Origin: Siphonodentalium dalli
Lineage: Eukaryota > Mollusca > Scaphopoda > Gadilida > Siphonodentaliidae
DNA length: 64,000 bases
Assembly: GCA_032622095.1 (NCBI GenBank)
Contig: CP136065.1
Location: forward strand, 216,792,151 to 216,856,150
Direction of reading: 5' to 3'
The translations under genes were made by a program, and so were the position numbers. The notes below the pieces were generated by a model, which was not told the DNA's origin, made no database searches, and saw only the letters and a program-made list of their open reading frames with translations. Of the stretch, positions 44,101 to 53,257 are shown piece by piece. Position 1 is the first letter of the stretch. Each line of letters starts with the position of its first letter.

Positions 44101-45971
44101 AATATTCTTTTTTGTATATCTTCACAGGTTAGAGTTTGATGCTTACCGAAATGATCTTGACTTGCTGCAGACACAACCAAAAGATTCCGTGATTGTACAT
44201 AAAACCGAAGAAGCCAGGAAAAAGTTTGACAACCACAAAGTGAAGTTTGACAGGTTGCGAGGAGATGTATCAATAAAGCTGAGGTTTCTTGAAGAGAATA
44301 AGGTGAATTTGACTGACATCTATTTTGAAAATTATCCCTAGTATTAATAGAGAGAATGAAACTGAGTTAATCAGCCTTTATATATGGTATCTTTAATGAG
44401 GTAATCAGCCAGTATATATGGTATATTTAATGAGGCAATCAGCCAGTATATATGGTATCTTTAAATTGGTAATCAGCCAGTATATATCGTATTTTTAATG
44501 AGTTAATCAGCCAGTATATATGGTATATTTAATGAGTTAATCATCCAGTATATATGGTATCTTTAAATTGGTAATCAGCCTGTATATATGGTATTTTTAA
44601 TGAGGTAATCAGCCTGTATATATGGTATTTTTAATGAGGTAATCAGCCAGTATATATGGTATATTTAATGAGTTAATCATCCAGTATATATGGTATCTTT
44701 AAATTGGTAATCAGCCTGTATATATGGTATTTTTAATGAGTTAATCATCCAGTATATATGGTATTTTTAATGAGTTAATCAGCCAGTATATATGGTATCT
44801 TTAAATTGGTAATCAGCCTGTATATATGGTATTTTTAATGAGGTAATCAGCCTGTATATATGGTATTTTTAATGAGTTAATCATCCAGTATATATGGTAT
44901 CTTTAAATTGGTAATCAGCCTGTATATATGGTATTTTTAATGAGGTAATCAGCCAGTATATATGGTATCTTTAAAGGTACTCAATCTGATCAGATGCTCC
45001 TAAATTACTATTTCTTTGGCTTCGATGGTAAAAAATATTTGATTCGAGTCGAGGAACCCACCCATCAAAGCTCAGGGTGATTAGATATCGATTGTTAAAG
45101 TTTGCTATTTCTATTGTTTGATGACCAGCACGTGGTCAAACGGACGAAGATGCGGATGAAGATGAATAACTCTAAAATCAAGTGTAAATATGTACATGCA
45201 ATCTAAATCAATAAGCAATAGAAGTACGCCTTCTGCAAACACACAAAATACATCTATGTTGCAATAATAACAATGCAAAGACGCCGAACAAGTATAAGGG
45301 ATAAGCGTACAGTCTAATTCATGAACGACAAATGTACCTATTACATTGTACACCAGCAACAATTTATAACCGACATACCTCAAGCCATTGGCTCCTTCAA
45401 TATCGCAACATAATTTTGAATAGAATTGATTGAATTACCCAGACTTTTCGATGGAAAAGTATAGAATAACACTTTTCCGTATTAAAGGTATTAACTTAAA
45501 AGTGCACTTGGAGATATTTTATCCTGATAATTTTAGGCGGACAACTAAATCAATGTCCCCCTGACAGTGTGATCTGTCACCCGGATTGTGACAGGACTAT
45601 AGCCAATCAGAAGCTGGTAAAATATGGAGGAAGATAACAATGTTTTTAGTTACTTTTTCCCTTCTGTTCAGTTTCTATATTCCCTAATTTGCACGGCGGG
45701 CCAGTGCCACTTAATTCACACTCTGGGGACCTCATTTTGAAAATGATAGACACACTATTTCAATGTTTGTGAATAGAATAGATATATAATATATATAATA
45801 GTTTCATCTATATTTCAGATAAAGGTGATGCATAAACAACTAATACTGTTCCATAATGCGATCTCTGCTTACTTCTCTGGGAATGAGTCCGCCCTGAGTG
45901 CAACACTCAAGCAGTTCAGCATCAAGCTGCAGTCGCCAAACACATCCAAGCCATCGTGGATCGAGCAATGA
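34956..45971 (+). CDS. Arfip: Arfaptin, 5 coding exons (358 aa)
   Basis: Arfaptins bind small GTPases of the Arf, Arl1 and Rac families and PI4P-containing trans-Golgi membranes, where their crescent-shaped AH/BAR dimer shapes or senses membrane. The five exons give 1077 nt with consistent phases (1, 1, 2, 0). Residues 1-110 are a polar, serine-rich region. From about 115 to 350 runs the AH/BAR domain, with the signatures NTYKCTKQ (120-127), [56 protein letters not shown] and, at the end, KPSWIEQ. Vertebrate arfaptins 1 and 2 have 373 and 341 residues. The start is the ATG at 34956, just 3' of an acceptor at 34942, so a noncoding first exon is likely. An AATAAA at 46873-46878 is the first canonical poly(A) signal noted after the stop. 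Confidence 0.95.
35360..35967 (+). mobile_element. D MITE, diverged and enlarged
   Basis: D-family pieces (AGTTGAGAAACCCACC in one orientation, later ATCAAATATTTTTTACCCCC in the other) border about 350 bp of unrelated sequence. The right end is next to, and shares its TTAA with, the C2 element at 35964. Confidence 0.55.
35964..36635 (-). mobile_element. C2 MITE, interrupted
   Basis: TTAA flanks. The first hairpin is complete, and the second has lost its centre to a 400-bp insert at about 36175-36570. The right end (GAAGCTCCAGTCATGAAAGT) is preserved. Confidence 0.75.
36175..36570 (-). mobile_element. Retroelement 3' end inserted in C2
   Basis: On the minus strand the insert ends with AATAAAACATCTACATCTAC, a poly(A)-signal-like string followed by a short microsatellite tail, and contains GGGGGTGACAGGAAGAC. 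This layout is typical of SINE or LINE 3' ends. The class is not determined. Confidence 0.5.
36747..36909. repeat. Long near-perfect hairpin in arfaptin intron 1
   Basis: Arms of about 78 bp starting CATGGTATTTGAAGGTCTTA and ending with its complement, around a loop of only a few bases (TGGT). Flanking GGCCAAA motifs at both sides suggest it is the centre of a larger inverted element, about 36655-37285. Confidence 0.8.
37591..37800. mobile_element. A MITE
   Basis: TACAGTAATGC at the left, GCATTACTGTA at the right. Long complementary arms (AGAATTATGGGTAAC and GTTACCCATAATTCT) meet at GAAAGCTCACTGAGAGCTTTC. TA flanks and CAGTA ends are as in the other A copies. Confidence 0.87.
37930..38290 (+). 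mobile_element. D MITE, palindromic form
   Basis: TTAA flanks. Both ends carry AGGTACTCAATCCGATCAGA and its complement, and the GATTCGAGTCGAGGAACC segment is present in both orientations, so the element is an inverted duplication of one D end. Confidence 0.8.
38455..39350 (+). repeat. E degenerate repeat
   Basis: Contains TTGCATGGGTTGGCGTCTGT, several rounds of ATCCGATCATCACCAAACTT followed by CATATGG or CATTTGG, GACTAAATCCTTTGGCACA, and ends AGTGTCATTGACACATTCAT. This is the same loose family as 8455-8990. Confidence 0.6.
39904..40317 (+). CDS. Arfip: Arfaptin, coding exon 2
   Basis: The acceptor TTTTAATTTCAG ends at 39903. It codes the linker (residues 81-114) and the first half of the AH/BAR domain up to KNGEILI. 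The donor GTAAGT at 40318 is a perfect consensus. It ends in phase 1. Confidence 0.95.
40848..40919 (+). mobile_element. C2 MITE right-end remnant
   Basis: TGCTGTACCAGTGCAGCTCC followed by AAGGGTTAA matches the right end of C2. Its TTAA lies about 20 bp upstream of the exon 3 acceptor, so it forms part of the upstream intron next to the splice site. Confidence 0.65.
40940..41033 (+). CDS. Arfip: Arfaptin, coding exon 3
   Basis: The acceptor TTTCTCTTGCAG ends at 40939. It codes [18 protein letters not shown] and [11 protein letters not shown], and ends AG in phase 2 before GTAAGAT. Read-through past the donor gives an immediate TAA, so this donor must be used. The last 50 bases and the donor are repeated seven times downstream. 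Confidence 0.95.
40984..41438 (+). repeat. Eight-copy 56-57-bp array of an exon end and its splice donor
   Basis: Unit 1 (40984-41040) is the 3' part of arfaptin exon 3 plus its GTAAGAT donor. Units follow at 41041, 41098, 41155, 41211, 41267, 41332 and 41389. Units 3, 4, 6 and 7 keep CAGGTAAGAT, units 2 and 5 have CAGATAAGAT with the GT lost, and unit 8 ends at CAGG where a truncated A MITE begins. An extra 8 bp lies between units 6 and 7. Confidence 0.93.
41439..41583. mobile_element. A MITE, left part lost
   Basis: It begins at AAATATGGCTTGTTGCC, inside the left arm, and continues through the complete right arm to GAGCATTACTGTA. The left terminus and about 60 bp of arm are missing at the junction with the exon-derived array. 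Confidence 0.82.
42340..42464 (+). repeat. Short tandem repeat, about 36 bp
   Basis: Three full units and a partial one of AAATCCTGCCTGCCTGCCCA followed by CTATATAAAAGTAT. A further diverged unit lies past the C3 MITE at about 42714-42745, so the MITE inserted into the array. Confidence 0.75.
42463..42712 (+). mobile_element. C3 MITE, one hairpin
   Basis: Ends CCCTTTGAGTGCCAGG and CCTGGCACTCAAAGGG, flanked by TTAT/TTAA. It carries one shared-core hairpin with the CGACCATAGGTCG loop and an A/T-rich stretch after it. The ends differ from C1 and C2 beyond CCCTTT. Confidence 0.8.
43002..43187. mobile_element. A MITE, right arm shortened
   Basis: TACAGTAATACCC and GGGCATTACTGTA ends. The right arm lacks about 25 bp (no ATTTCCGACTAAATCC segment), so the hairpin is asymmetric. 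Confidence 0.82.
43240..43440 (+). repeat. E degenerate repeat fragment
   Basis: Contains GTTTGAGCTGTTGCCAAGGG, CATCTCTCATCTGATCATCA and GGTGACCTCTGGATGGGAGC, shared with other E copies. Confidence 0.6.
43440..43900 (+). repeat. F degenerate repeats, three units
   Basis: Three units of about 170 bp share TGGTATGGATGTACACTACT, ATGAGGACATTCAAT, a TTTTGTTCGGGTTTTCC-type motif and ATTCATCTTTGTTTATCTG, matching 31370-31870. Confidence 0.7.
44128..44302 (+). CDS. Arfip: Arfaptin, coding exon 4
   Basis: The acceptor ATCTTCACAG ends at 44127. It codes [16 protein letters not shown] through KLRFLEENK and ends in phase 0 before GTGAAT. The first base completes the arginine codon begun in exon 3. Confidence 0.94.
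44360..44974 (+). repeat. Minisatellite, about 18 units of 34 bp
   Basis: Units of the form AATCAGCCAGTATATATGG followed by TATCTTTAATGAGGT. Variants (CAGCCTG, ATCCAG, AAATTGG) recur in patterns, so blocks of several units have been copied together. The last unit runs straight into a D MITE at TTAA. Confidence 0.92.
44971..45186 (+). mobile_element. D MITE, truncated
   Basis: Left TTAA plus AGGTACTCAATCTGATCAGA and the GATTCGAGTCGAGGAACC segment, ending near ATAACTCTAAAATCAAGTG. The right half is missing. Confidence 0.72.
45187..45640. other. Arfaptin intron 4, no feature recognised
   Basis: The minus-strand frame at 45111-45383 overlaps the D element and has no support as a gene. Confidence 0.4.
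45641..45770 (+). mobile_element. B MITE fragment
   Basis: Contains the Bb middle (TTAGTTACTTTTTCCCTTCT), a worn right hairpin arm (CTCTGGGGACCTCATTTTG) and the right end ACACACTATTTCAATG. It is just upstream of the last arfaptin exon. Confidence 0.65.
45819..45971 (+). CDS. Arfip: Arfaptin, last coding exon
   Basis: The acceptor ATATTTCAG ends at 45818. It codes [20 protein letters not shown] and [12 protein letters not shown], and ends PSWIEQ with TGA at 45969-45971. The ending matches the conserved C-terminus of arfaptins. Confidence 0.95.
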   Translation: MKVMHKQLILFHNAISAYFSGNESALSATLKQFSIKLQSPNTSKPSWIEQ

Positions 45972-46077
45972 ATATCATTCCTATCTATTCTGTATGTAGA
46001 ATGTTAATGTATTTATTCCGTTTGGTGGGTTAAGTGTCAAACACTGGTGGATCAGCTCTGGTGTCGTTACACTATTT

Positions 46078-46330
46078 ACCCTTTCTATAGTAAATACTCA
46101 TTGATGAGTAGTTCCCTCAGGGAATGTTCAGATAATAAGTTCAAGAAACGACCATATGTTGTTTTTTAACTTCTTTTTATCTGAACATTTCCCTCAATTA
46201 AAGGGACTCCTTCTATACTTATATTATTTGTCGGCTGCTTATTTTTCATGAAATCCCCTCCAGATCAGTAATAGACCATTCCAGAATATTCTTTTATAAA
46301 TGAGCAGGAGAAACCATTTTGTATAAAAAT
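46078..46330 (+). repeat. G repeat, copy
   Basis: Contains CCTTTCTATAGTAAATACTC, ATTGATGAGTAGTT, GGGAATGTTCAGATAATAAG and, inverted, TATCTGAACATTTCCC. Related to 51269-51470, 22960-23220 and the interrupted copy around 49440-49890. Here it lies in the arfaptin 3' UTR region. Confidence 0.65.
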
Positions 46331-46695
46331 TGTTAACAAGGCCATTTCACTATGAAGACAGAGAGCAGGTTCAAGTGATAAGTCAGGACTCAGACTCTGG
46401 AAAACTGCAAGTTTTGAAGACATGCTTCATTTCAGATTGCTCAGGTGATCCAATTTCATAAGTAGCTGTTTTATATGACATTGTGAAAAAAGGAAACATG
46501 AAAATAGGTCACATGACCATGATTCGCATAGAGCCTGTTTTCACAATGGTTTAATCTAATTATGATAAGGTTTTGCTCCTTTTCGACTATCTGTTACAAT
46601 AATGGATTAATTTTTTTGTCTCCAAAGAAAAAAGGCCCTCCTTCATCAAAAGACGACAAATCTTGATAGTTTTATCGTTTTCGTTCTGGATTGTT

Positions 46696-46861
46696 TTAGG
46701 TTATTTTCCCAATCAACCAAATATTCTCACAGAACTGGCCATCGATCATAAACACTTTGGAGTCAATTTTGTTATGTAAGGCGGCCTGTGGTCCCGAAAT
46801 ATCTTTTGATAGTGTAACGACACAGATGCTCACTCCGATCTGATTCATATTGTTCTGTTGC
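46696..46861 (-). CDS. Possible C-terminal exon on opposite strand
   Basis: On the minus strand a good acceptor (TTATCTGTTTCAG) precedes an open frame reading NNMNQIGVSICVVTLSKDIS, ...HNKIDSKVFMIDGQF and NIWLIGKIT before TAA. The frame is clearly protein-like. The FMIDGQFCENIWLIGKI part is faintly reminiscent of the start of the OB-fold of replication protein A 32 kDa, but the match is too short to name it. No upstream exon was found to its right. It would be a convergent neighbour of arfaptin, or a pseudogene. Confidence 0.35.
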
Positions 46862-47174
46862 CTGAAACAGATAATAAATTTATGACTCACGAATTGTATA
46901 CTCAAGCAACACTAAACGGTAGATCTGTATTTCCAATGGTTTAATTTAAAAATGCATATCCCCCCATAGCCCTGAATAGCTATAGAATTACTATATTTTG
47001 ATTCTCACCGCTATCTATTGACTGGTACATTGCTAGTCACTTCTATCATGGAGACCTGGATTTGATGTTTGTGTAAATTAGATAATGCTTATAACACTGA
47101 CAGATTTTTATCTCCTTTTCTCTTGATTGAACTGTCTTCCTTAGAAATAGAGGTGCCGATATGGCCAGTTATCA

Positions 47175-47298
47175 AGCCAGAGTTTAGTCTGCCTGTCATT
47201 ATTTGCAGAATGAGGTCCCCAGAGGGTGAATTTAGTGACACTATCCCGCACAGCTGGCTTGCATCACCAATTTCACCCTCTTGGGACCTCATGCAAGG
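47175..47298 (+). mobile_element. B MITE, left hairpin only
   Basis: GAGTTTAGTCTGCCTGTCAT and the left hairpin are present, then the copy ends abruptly at CTTGGGACCTCATGCAAGG. Confidence 0.68.
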
Positions 47299-47299
47299 T

Positions 47300-48200
47300 T
47301 TAACTCTCAAACAGCTGCAAAATATTCAGCATATCTTGTCTCAATTCATATAATATATCCCTCCTAGTGAATCTCCAACTATTTAACCACATCAGAATAA
47401 AAATTTCTGGAATATACTTTTTACGTATTGTTGCAAAAAAATTCATTCAAACAGGCAGAGCAAATTACATTTTATGTTCTACATGTGATAAATGAGTAGT
47501 GGCGAAATATTTTAAAAAGTGAATCCAGTTTGAGTGTCTTAAATCGTTGGAAATCTTATAAAAAGTTATTCCGTTTTACCAAGTCTGCTGCGCTTTATGA
47601 TGTACCTTCATAAAATCAACTCCACTTATTTGACTTTATTGTAGATAAGATATTAATTTAATAGTGTTGTTATGTGAATACATGTATCACAAATTTCCAC
47701 TCAAAAGCACTAGTTATTTATTTTAATAAACTCTTTTCGAAAGAAATAATGCCATTTCCAATGAGTAAATTATTTCTGCACCTGCTTATTTAATTACTGG
47801 CAGTGAGAACATAAACTAATTAGTATGACGGATTTAATAGGCAGAATGCCGCCATTTCAACCAAATAAAAACTGCGGTTAATCATAGTGTTTTATTGATA
47901 GTGCCATCACGCCATAGCTTGAATTCCCAGGGCTATATTTACGACACCGTAGATGGAGACACTTTGCTTCCCTCAGATTGGTCACCATGACAATCATTCT
48001 AGATGGAGTCAGCTAGAAATAATTTTGCCAAAAATGATTACTTAGAAGAAAATAAAAATTCACCAAGCTCATCTTTTAACAGGTCTACACCCGAATTTAT
48101 TTTTGGTCCTGATTAGTTAAAATAATTAAGACTGGGGGAAATTTGGTCTGTTTTTGATACAGAGGTTTCTGCTTTCAACTGGTCAGAAAAGATGTGGTAC
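47300..48200. other. No feature recognised
   Basis: AT-rich, no repeats seen elsewhere in the window, and no protein-like frame. Confidence 0.4.
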
Positions 48201-48218
48201 TGGTATGCAGTATGCTTT

Positions 48219-48545
48219 CATCACAGTGGGCTAGCATCACCAAATTCATCATCTGGGGACCACAATCTGCTGAGGCCTCATCTTCTGGGAAGTATCTATA
48301 GCCTCAAATTAACATTGTTTTTAGTTACTTTTTCCCTTCTGTACAGTTTCTATATCCCCTAATTTGCAGAAGATAAAATGCATAATCAAGGTTAGAAATG
48401 GGTGAACATCTCCAAATTCAACTGGGGAACTTCAATCTGACCCTAGGTCTCCCATAGCTGTTGAGTCCTGAGCAGAATGAGGTCTTCAGGGGGTGAATTT
48501 GGTGATGCTAGCCCACAAGTGACAGTCACACTATTTGAAGGCTTG
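48219..48545 (+). mobile_element. B MITE, left end missing
   Basis: Starts within the left hairpin (GGGCTAGCATCACCAAATTC), has the Bb middle (GGGAAGTATCTATAG, AATTAACATTGTTTTTAG) and a right end ACACTATTTGAAGGCTTG with a shortened right hairpin. Confidence 0.7.
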
Positions 48546-48782
48546 CGAGCACACCAGTAATGTCTAACCCAGTTAACAGCAGGATCTCTGTCTCACCACT
48601 TCCCTCCATAAAAGCTATCATTGAATATATAATATATTGTCATAATGTAGATTTATATAGAATGGGTCGTGTAAATAGATGATTGTGCATAATTGTTAGG
48701 TTGTATTTGTATATATTCCGGTATGTATCTTTGAAATTTGATAATGATACTGAGAGATCATCAGAAACCTACTCATCATGAG

Positions 48783-49256
48783 CAAGCCTGAGTTTAGTGT
48801 GCCTGTCATTTGTAGAATGAGGTCCCCAGAGGGTGAAATTATTGACGCTATCCCATAGCAGGCCAGCTTCACTAAATTCACCATCTGGTCACTTTCTGGT
48901 GACCTCGTTCTGCTTAGGCCTCATCTTCTCTGGAAAGTTTCTTTATTATAAAATTTCTGTAGAAACTTCTTCACATAGATTCTATTTATTTTTTATTTTA
49001 GATTATCTATATATATCCCCAAATTGGCAGAACGACACATTACATAATCTAGGTTCCCAATAGATGTACATCACAATATTCACCATTTGGGAACTTCAAT
49101 CTGAGTCTATGTCTCCCATAGCAGATGACGCCATGCAGAATGAGGTCCCCAGAGGGTGAATTTGGTGATGCTAGCCTGCTATGCGGGATAGCGTCACTAA
49201 ATTCACCCTCTGGGGACCTCATTCTGCAAATGACAGGCTCACTATTTCAAGGCTTG
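48783..49256 (+). mobile_element. B MITE, recombinant Ba/Bb ends
   Basis: The left end is of the Ba type (CAAGCCTGAGTTTAGTG) but the right end is of the Bb type (CACTATTTCAAGGCTTG), with a Ba middle. This suggests exchange between subfamilies. The right hairpin is near perfect. Confidence 0.78.
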
Positions 49257-49439
49257 TGTAAATCAATCAATGTGTTTTTATTGGCTTACCAGGAACAAAT
49301 TTGGCCTATTCTAGTTTTTTAGTAGTTTGAAGTTGGTGAACTCACACTAATGACAGACAAAAAGTTATTGTTTATATATCACTCTCATTGATACTTTGTC
49401 TCAGGCGATATAAAAACTAAACTAAACTCAGGCTTTGAG

Positions 49440-49890
49440 TTAAGCCTTTCTTTACTAAATGGATTCTTCCTAGTATATATTGGACTGGTCTTATTTATCC
49501 ATGGAATAAAAATAAGCAGACGACTGACAGCTGAAAAGATAATACAAGTGCAGAAGGATTCCTATTCATTGGTGGGAAATGTTCAGATAAGTTCAAGCCT
49601 TGAAATATGGTGTCTGTCATTTGCAGAATGAGGTCCCCAGAGGGTGAATTTAGTGATGCTATCCTGCATAGCGGGCTAGCATCACCAAATTCACCCTCTG
49701 GGAACCTCATTCTGCTTACACCTCAGCAGAATGAGGTTCCCAGAGGGTGAATTCACCCTCTAGGGACCTCATTCTGCAAATGACAGACACCCTATTTCAA
49801 GGCTTGGATAAGTTATGGGCATTTGGTGAACTTATTATTGGAATATTTCCAAAGGGAACTACTCGTCAAAGAGTATTTAGTAAAGAAAGG
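49440..49890. repeat. G repeat interrupted by a B MITE
   Basis: G-type text (CTTTACTAAATGGATTC, GGTGGGAAATGTTCAGATAA) precedes, and AACTACTCGTCAAAGAGTAT, TTTAGTAAAGAAAGG follows, the B element at 49594-49806. The duplicated GATAAGTT shows that B inserted into G. A C1 element adjoins at the right. Confidence 0.65.
49594..49806 (+). mobile_element. B MITE with GATAAGTT duplication
   Basis: Short Bb form with ends CAAGCCTTGAAATATGG and CCTATTTCAAGGCTTG. GATAAGTT occurs at 49586-49593 and 49807-49814, a perfect 8-bp target duplication, as in hAT-type elements. The second hairpin is reduced. Confidence 0.9.
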
Positions 49891-49893
49891 AGA

Positions 49894-50293
49894 TTAACCC
49901 TTTACCCAACAGAAGGGCCCTGTGCCAATGCATTCTCTTATATATGCGAGTCGACCATAGGTCGCCTCGCATATATAAGAGAATGCATTGGCTAAACACA
50001 TTAAAAATAATAAAATTGTTAAAGAATGTAAGAAAAAATGGTAAAAAGTATTAAAAAAAGATTTCTTTTAGGCCAATGCATTCTCTTATATATGCGAGGC
50101 GACCTATGGTCGACTCGCATATATAAGAGAATGCATTGGCACAGGGCATAACTGTAACTATCACAATGTGGTCAAGGAGCCGGTTCCAATGATATCCATA
50201 TTTGTATGGTTCTATTGAGACAGACCGAAGATATTTTAGGCTGTTGAAGCTTTATTTGGCCGGTTTTGGCCGTTTTGTTGGGTAAAGGGTTAA
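49894..50293 (-). mobile_element. C1 MITE
   Basis: TTAA flanks and complete C1 structure in reverse orientation, with two intact hairpins, spacer and CCGGCC side. Confidence 0.88.
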
Positions 50294-50512
50294 GGGAATA
50301 AGATTAATAAGATTCCAGTTTCAATGGCCTCAGAATTTTGAGGAAAGTAATCATGTTACCAAAATAGTACACATGCAGGAGGATTTCCTCAACCGATAAT
50401 GATATTATTAAAAACTGTCACATATTTTATTTGGAATGATGACATCACGCCTATTTCCTTTGTTTTATCACGACTTCTGCACCAAAATTTGGAATATTTC
50501 CATGTTTTTGGC

Positions 50513-50736
50513 TTAACCATTCTATGATTGGAGCTTCCTGAAAAATTTAGTAAACCCTGTGCCAATGCATTCTCCCATATATAAGAGAATACATTAGCTT
50601 AACAATATTTACATTGACCTTGTAAGCCAGTGCATTCTCTTACATATGCGAGGCTCCATATAGGAGACTCGCATATATAAGAGAATCCACTGGCACATGA
50701 TCTTTATTCATTCAGCTCCCGTCATGACAGTTTTAA
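50513..50736 (+). mobile_element. C2 MITE, first hairpin shortened
   Basis: TTAA flanks. The first hairpin has lost most of its left arm and loop. The second is complete with the CCAGTGCATT stem. Confidence 0.75.
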
Positions 50737-51268
50737 AACCACCAAGTTGTGATTCCAAAAACAAGTTTGCCGAACTTGTATTATTTATTTCAACAATATT
50801 AAACAATGTATTTTGTGTATTTTTCTAGCTTTTGCCATGAAATTTTTATACTTTGTTGCCATTCACTTTTTGTCTGTCAATCGCTTTCACTGAGTACCAA
50901 AACCAGCACTCTCTACAGAGATTGTGTTTCAGAATATTAAACTAGATCCCATCACGAGTACTCCAAAGTTATTGTACTATACATGGACCAGTGCTTAGGA
51001 TCAAAACAATTCGGGCATGGCGACACTGGGCTCTATTTTACCCATGATGAAACGGTCAGTTAACTGTTAAGGCTTATTTGCATATTTATACACGGTCATG
51101 TGATTTCCGAGGTGTTACCATACCCCAAAATTGTCATATATGGCCAAAATACCTGAATTAAGAGATTATCTGGTAAACGTTCACTCTGAAACAGTCACTT
51201 GCCTCTCTCCATATCAATGATATTCATGAATAGTAGATGGCTCATGTAAATTTAAAGATTAAACATTT
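50737..51268. other. No feature recognised
   Basis: Unique-looking AT-rich sequence without a protein-like frame. Confidence 0.4.
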
Positions 51269-51470
51269 CTATACTAAATACTCATTGATGAGTAGTTATC
51301 CTTTAGGAAATGTTCAGATAATAGGTTATTGAACATTTCCTTAATATATACGACTCATCTGTACATGAATTGGAAGTCGTCTGCTTATATCACCTGATCA
51401 TCCCTCCAAATGAATAATAGACCATTCCAATGTATACTTATATAACTGGATGGGAGAATCCATTTAGCAC
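51269..51470 (+). repeat. G repeat, copy
   Basis: Shares TACTAAATACTCATTGATGA, GTAGTTATCC, GGAAATGTTCAGATAATAGG and ATAGACCATTCCA with 46078-46330. Confidence 0.65.
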
Positions 51471-51805
51471 AGAATTGGCTAAAGAAGCCGGGTCCCCTCT
51501 GAATGAAAACCATTTACAGTGAAACCAATTCAGTCCAGCTATATGTCAAACTACATAATATTTGTTGTCAACACTCACACCAAAAAAATATTACTTTGGT
51601 ATCAGCAGCATACCTTGTTAGAGAATGAATATCAATACAGCTTGTACATAAGAAAAATAAGCTTTTTGTTTCGTTTTTTTCTGATCTATATATACATTAT
51701 TCTTATTTATACAATTGCCGATGTTCACAGCAGATTTTTGTGTTATAATTGTTATGTTAATGCAAAGTTCTCAAACAAAAAAATATGTATTAGCCCCCGT
51801 AGTTG

Positions 51806-51933
51806 TTAGAATTTTCCCATACCCTCACACAATAGTTTCATCACTCAAGTTACTGTGGCATGCCTCTCATTAGAATTTTCCCATACCCTCACACAATGGT
51901 TTCATCACTCAAGTTACTGTGACATGCCTCTCA
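51806..51933 (+). repeat. Two-copy 64-bp tandem duplication
   Basis: TTAGAATTTTCCCATACCCT through ACATGCCTCTCA occurs twice in direct succession with two base differences. Confidence 0.9.
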
Positions 51934-52088
51934 ATAGCTGAATATCTCACCTTCATATGTCATACATAATAAGCAATTGCGGCTGAAATTGGCTAGAAAA
52001 CCAGTGAAGTGTATGGTGCTTTCTAACTCCTAGTTGTAGAACTACCCTCACACACTCAACTTACATTTTTCATATAATTATTATTCTG

Positions 52089-52452
52089 GATCCAGTCCTT
52101 CCCAGGAGACGGGAGCAATTGCTCTCGTATACGTATGCACTCGCAATTGAATTTTTCAATTCACGGGTGCTAAAATTCGCACTCATCCCTCTTGTCAAAA
52201 TGTTCATAGTCACTGTACTAGTTGATTCAATATTGAACTATTTGAATGTATATTTAGAACCTTTCCCATCTCAGTTAAATTATGGGCATGTGAAAGTTTA
52301 ACTGGGCATAGGTCTATCCCAAAATGACATTTTGTTTGAGAAAAACCCAACTTACGATTATATTATGGGGGCAATTACACCTGTCTTCTGAATTGTGAGA
52401 GCAAATAAGTGCTCTCGCTGTGATTTCCTCATGGGAAGGACCGTGGATCATT
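52089..52452. mobile_element. MITE-like element with GATCCAGTCCTTCCC ends
   Basis: Inverted ends GGATCCAGTCCTTCCCAGGA and, complemented, GATCCACGGTCCTTCCCATG. Inner repeats include GGAGCAATTGCTCTC and GAGCAAATAAGTGCTCTC. Single copy in the window. Confidence 0.5.
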
Positions 52453-52548
52453 ACGTCATAATACTGCATTTCAACTTTCATCTCATTTCCTCTGGGATAC
52501 TGGTACATGTATTTTTTATTTTCAGTCTGCATGTTTCACTTGAAAGAA

Positions 52549-52802
52549 TTAACACTTTCATGAAGGGAGATGCGCTGGTGCAGCTTTAAAGATCCTGTGC
52601 CAGTGCATTTTCTTACATATGCGAGTCTCACATAGCATATATAAGAGAATGCACTGGCTTATATGGTCAAGTTAAATATTGTTAGGCCAATGTATTCTCT
52701 TATATATGAGAGGCTCCATTTGGGAGACTCACATATATAAGAGAATGCATTGGCACAGGGTTTTTGCAAAATTTCAGGTAGCTCCAGTCATGGAAGAGTT
52801 AA
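52549..52802 (-). mobile_element. C2 MITE
   Basis: TTAA flanks, reverse orientation, both hairpins present; the first has a shortened loop (GAGTCTCACATAG). Confidence 0.8.
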
Positions 52803-53104
52803 CCAGTGTTCCAGATTCCAGACCACTCGTGATTACTTCATGTTGTGTCTCGATGTGTTTTTGGAACAGAATGTGTTCACTTGTTAAAAGTGTATATACA
52901 AATAAGTTTGGTATCAGAAGTTACAAATACATAATATTTCACAATACTAAACAACATCTCCAAACTTCAGAATAAAGCATGTAGCCTTTGACTATGGAAC
53001 ACCAGTCATAGATAAAACCTGAAGAACAAAAACATACAAATAATTAAAAATACTCACTTTCTTAGAGAATCGATGCATTGGAATCAACATACATGTATAT
53101 CAAT

Positions 53105-53257
53105 TACAGTAATGCCCTAAATAATCGACTCCTTAACCCATAATTCTAGTGAGAGCTTTCCGATGAATGGCAACAAGCCAAATTTCCAACTAAATCCTGA
53201 AAAGGTACCCATAATTCTGCTGTGGTTAAGGACTCGATTATTTAGAGCATTACTGTA
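53105..53257. mobile_element. A MITE, left arm shortened
   Basis: TACAGTAATGCCC and GAGCATTACTGTA ends with a full right arm. The left arm lacks the AGGATTTAGTCGG segment. Confidence 0.82.
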
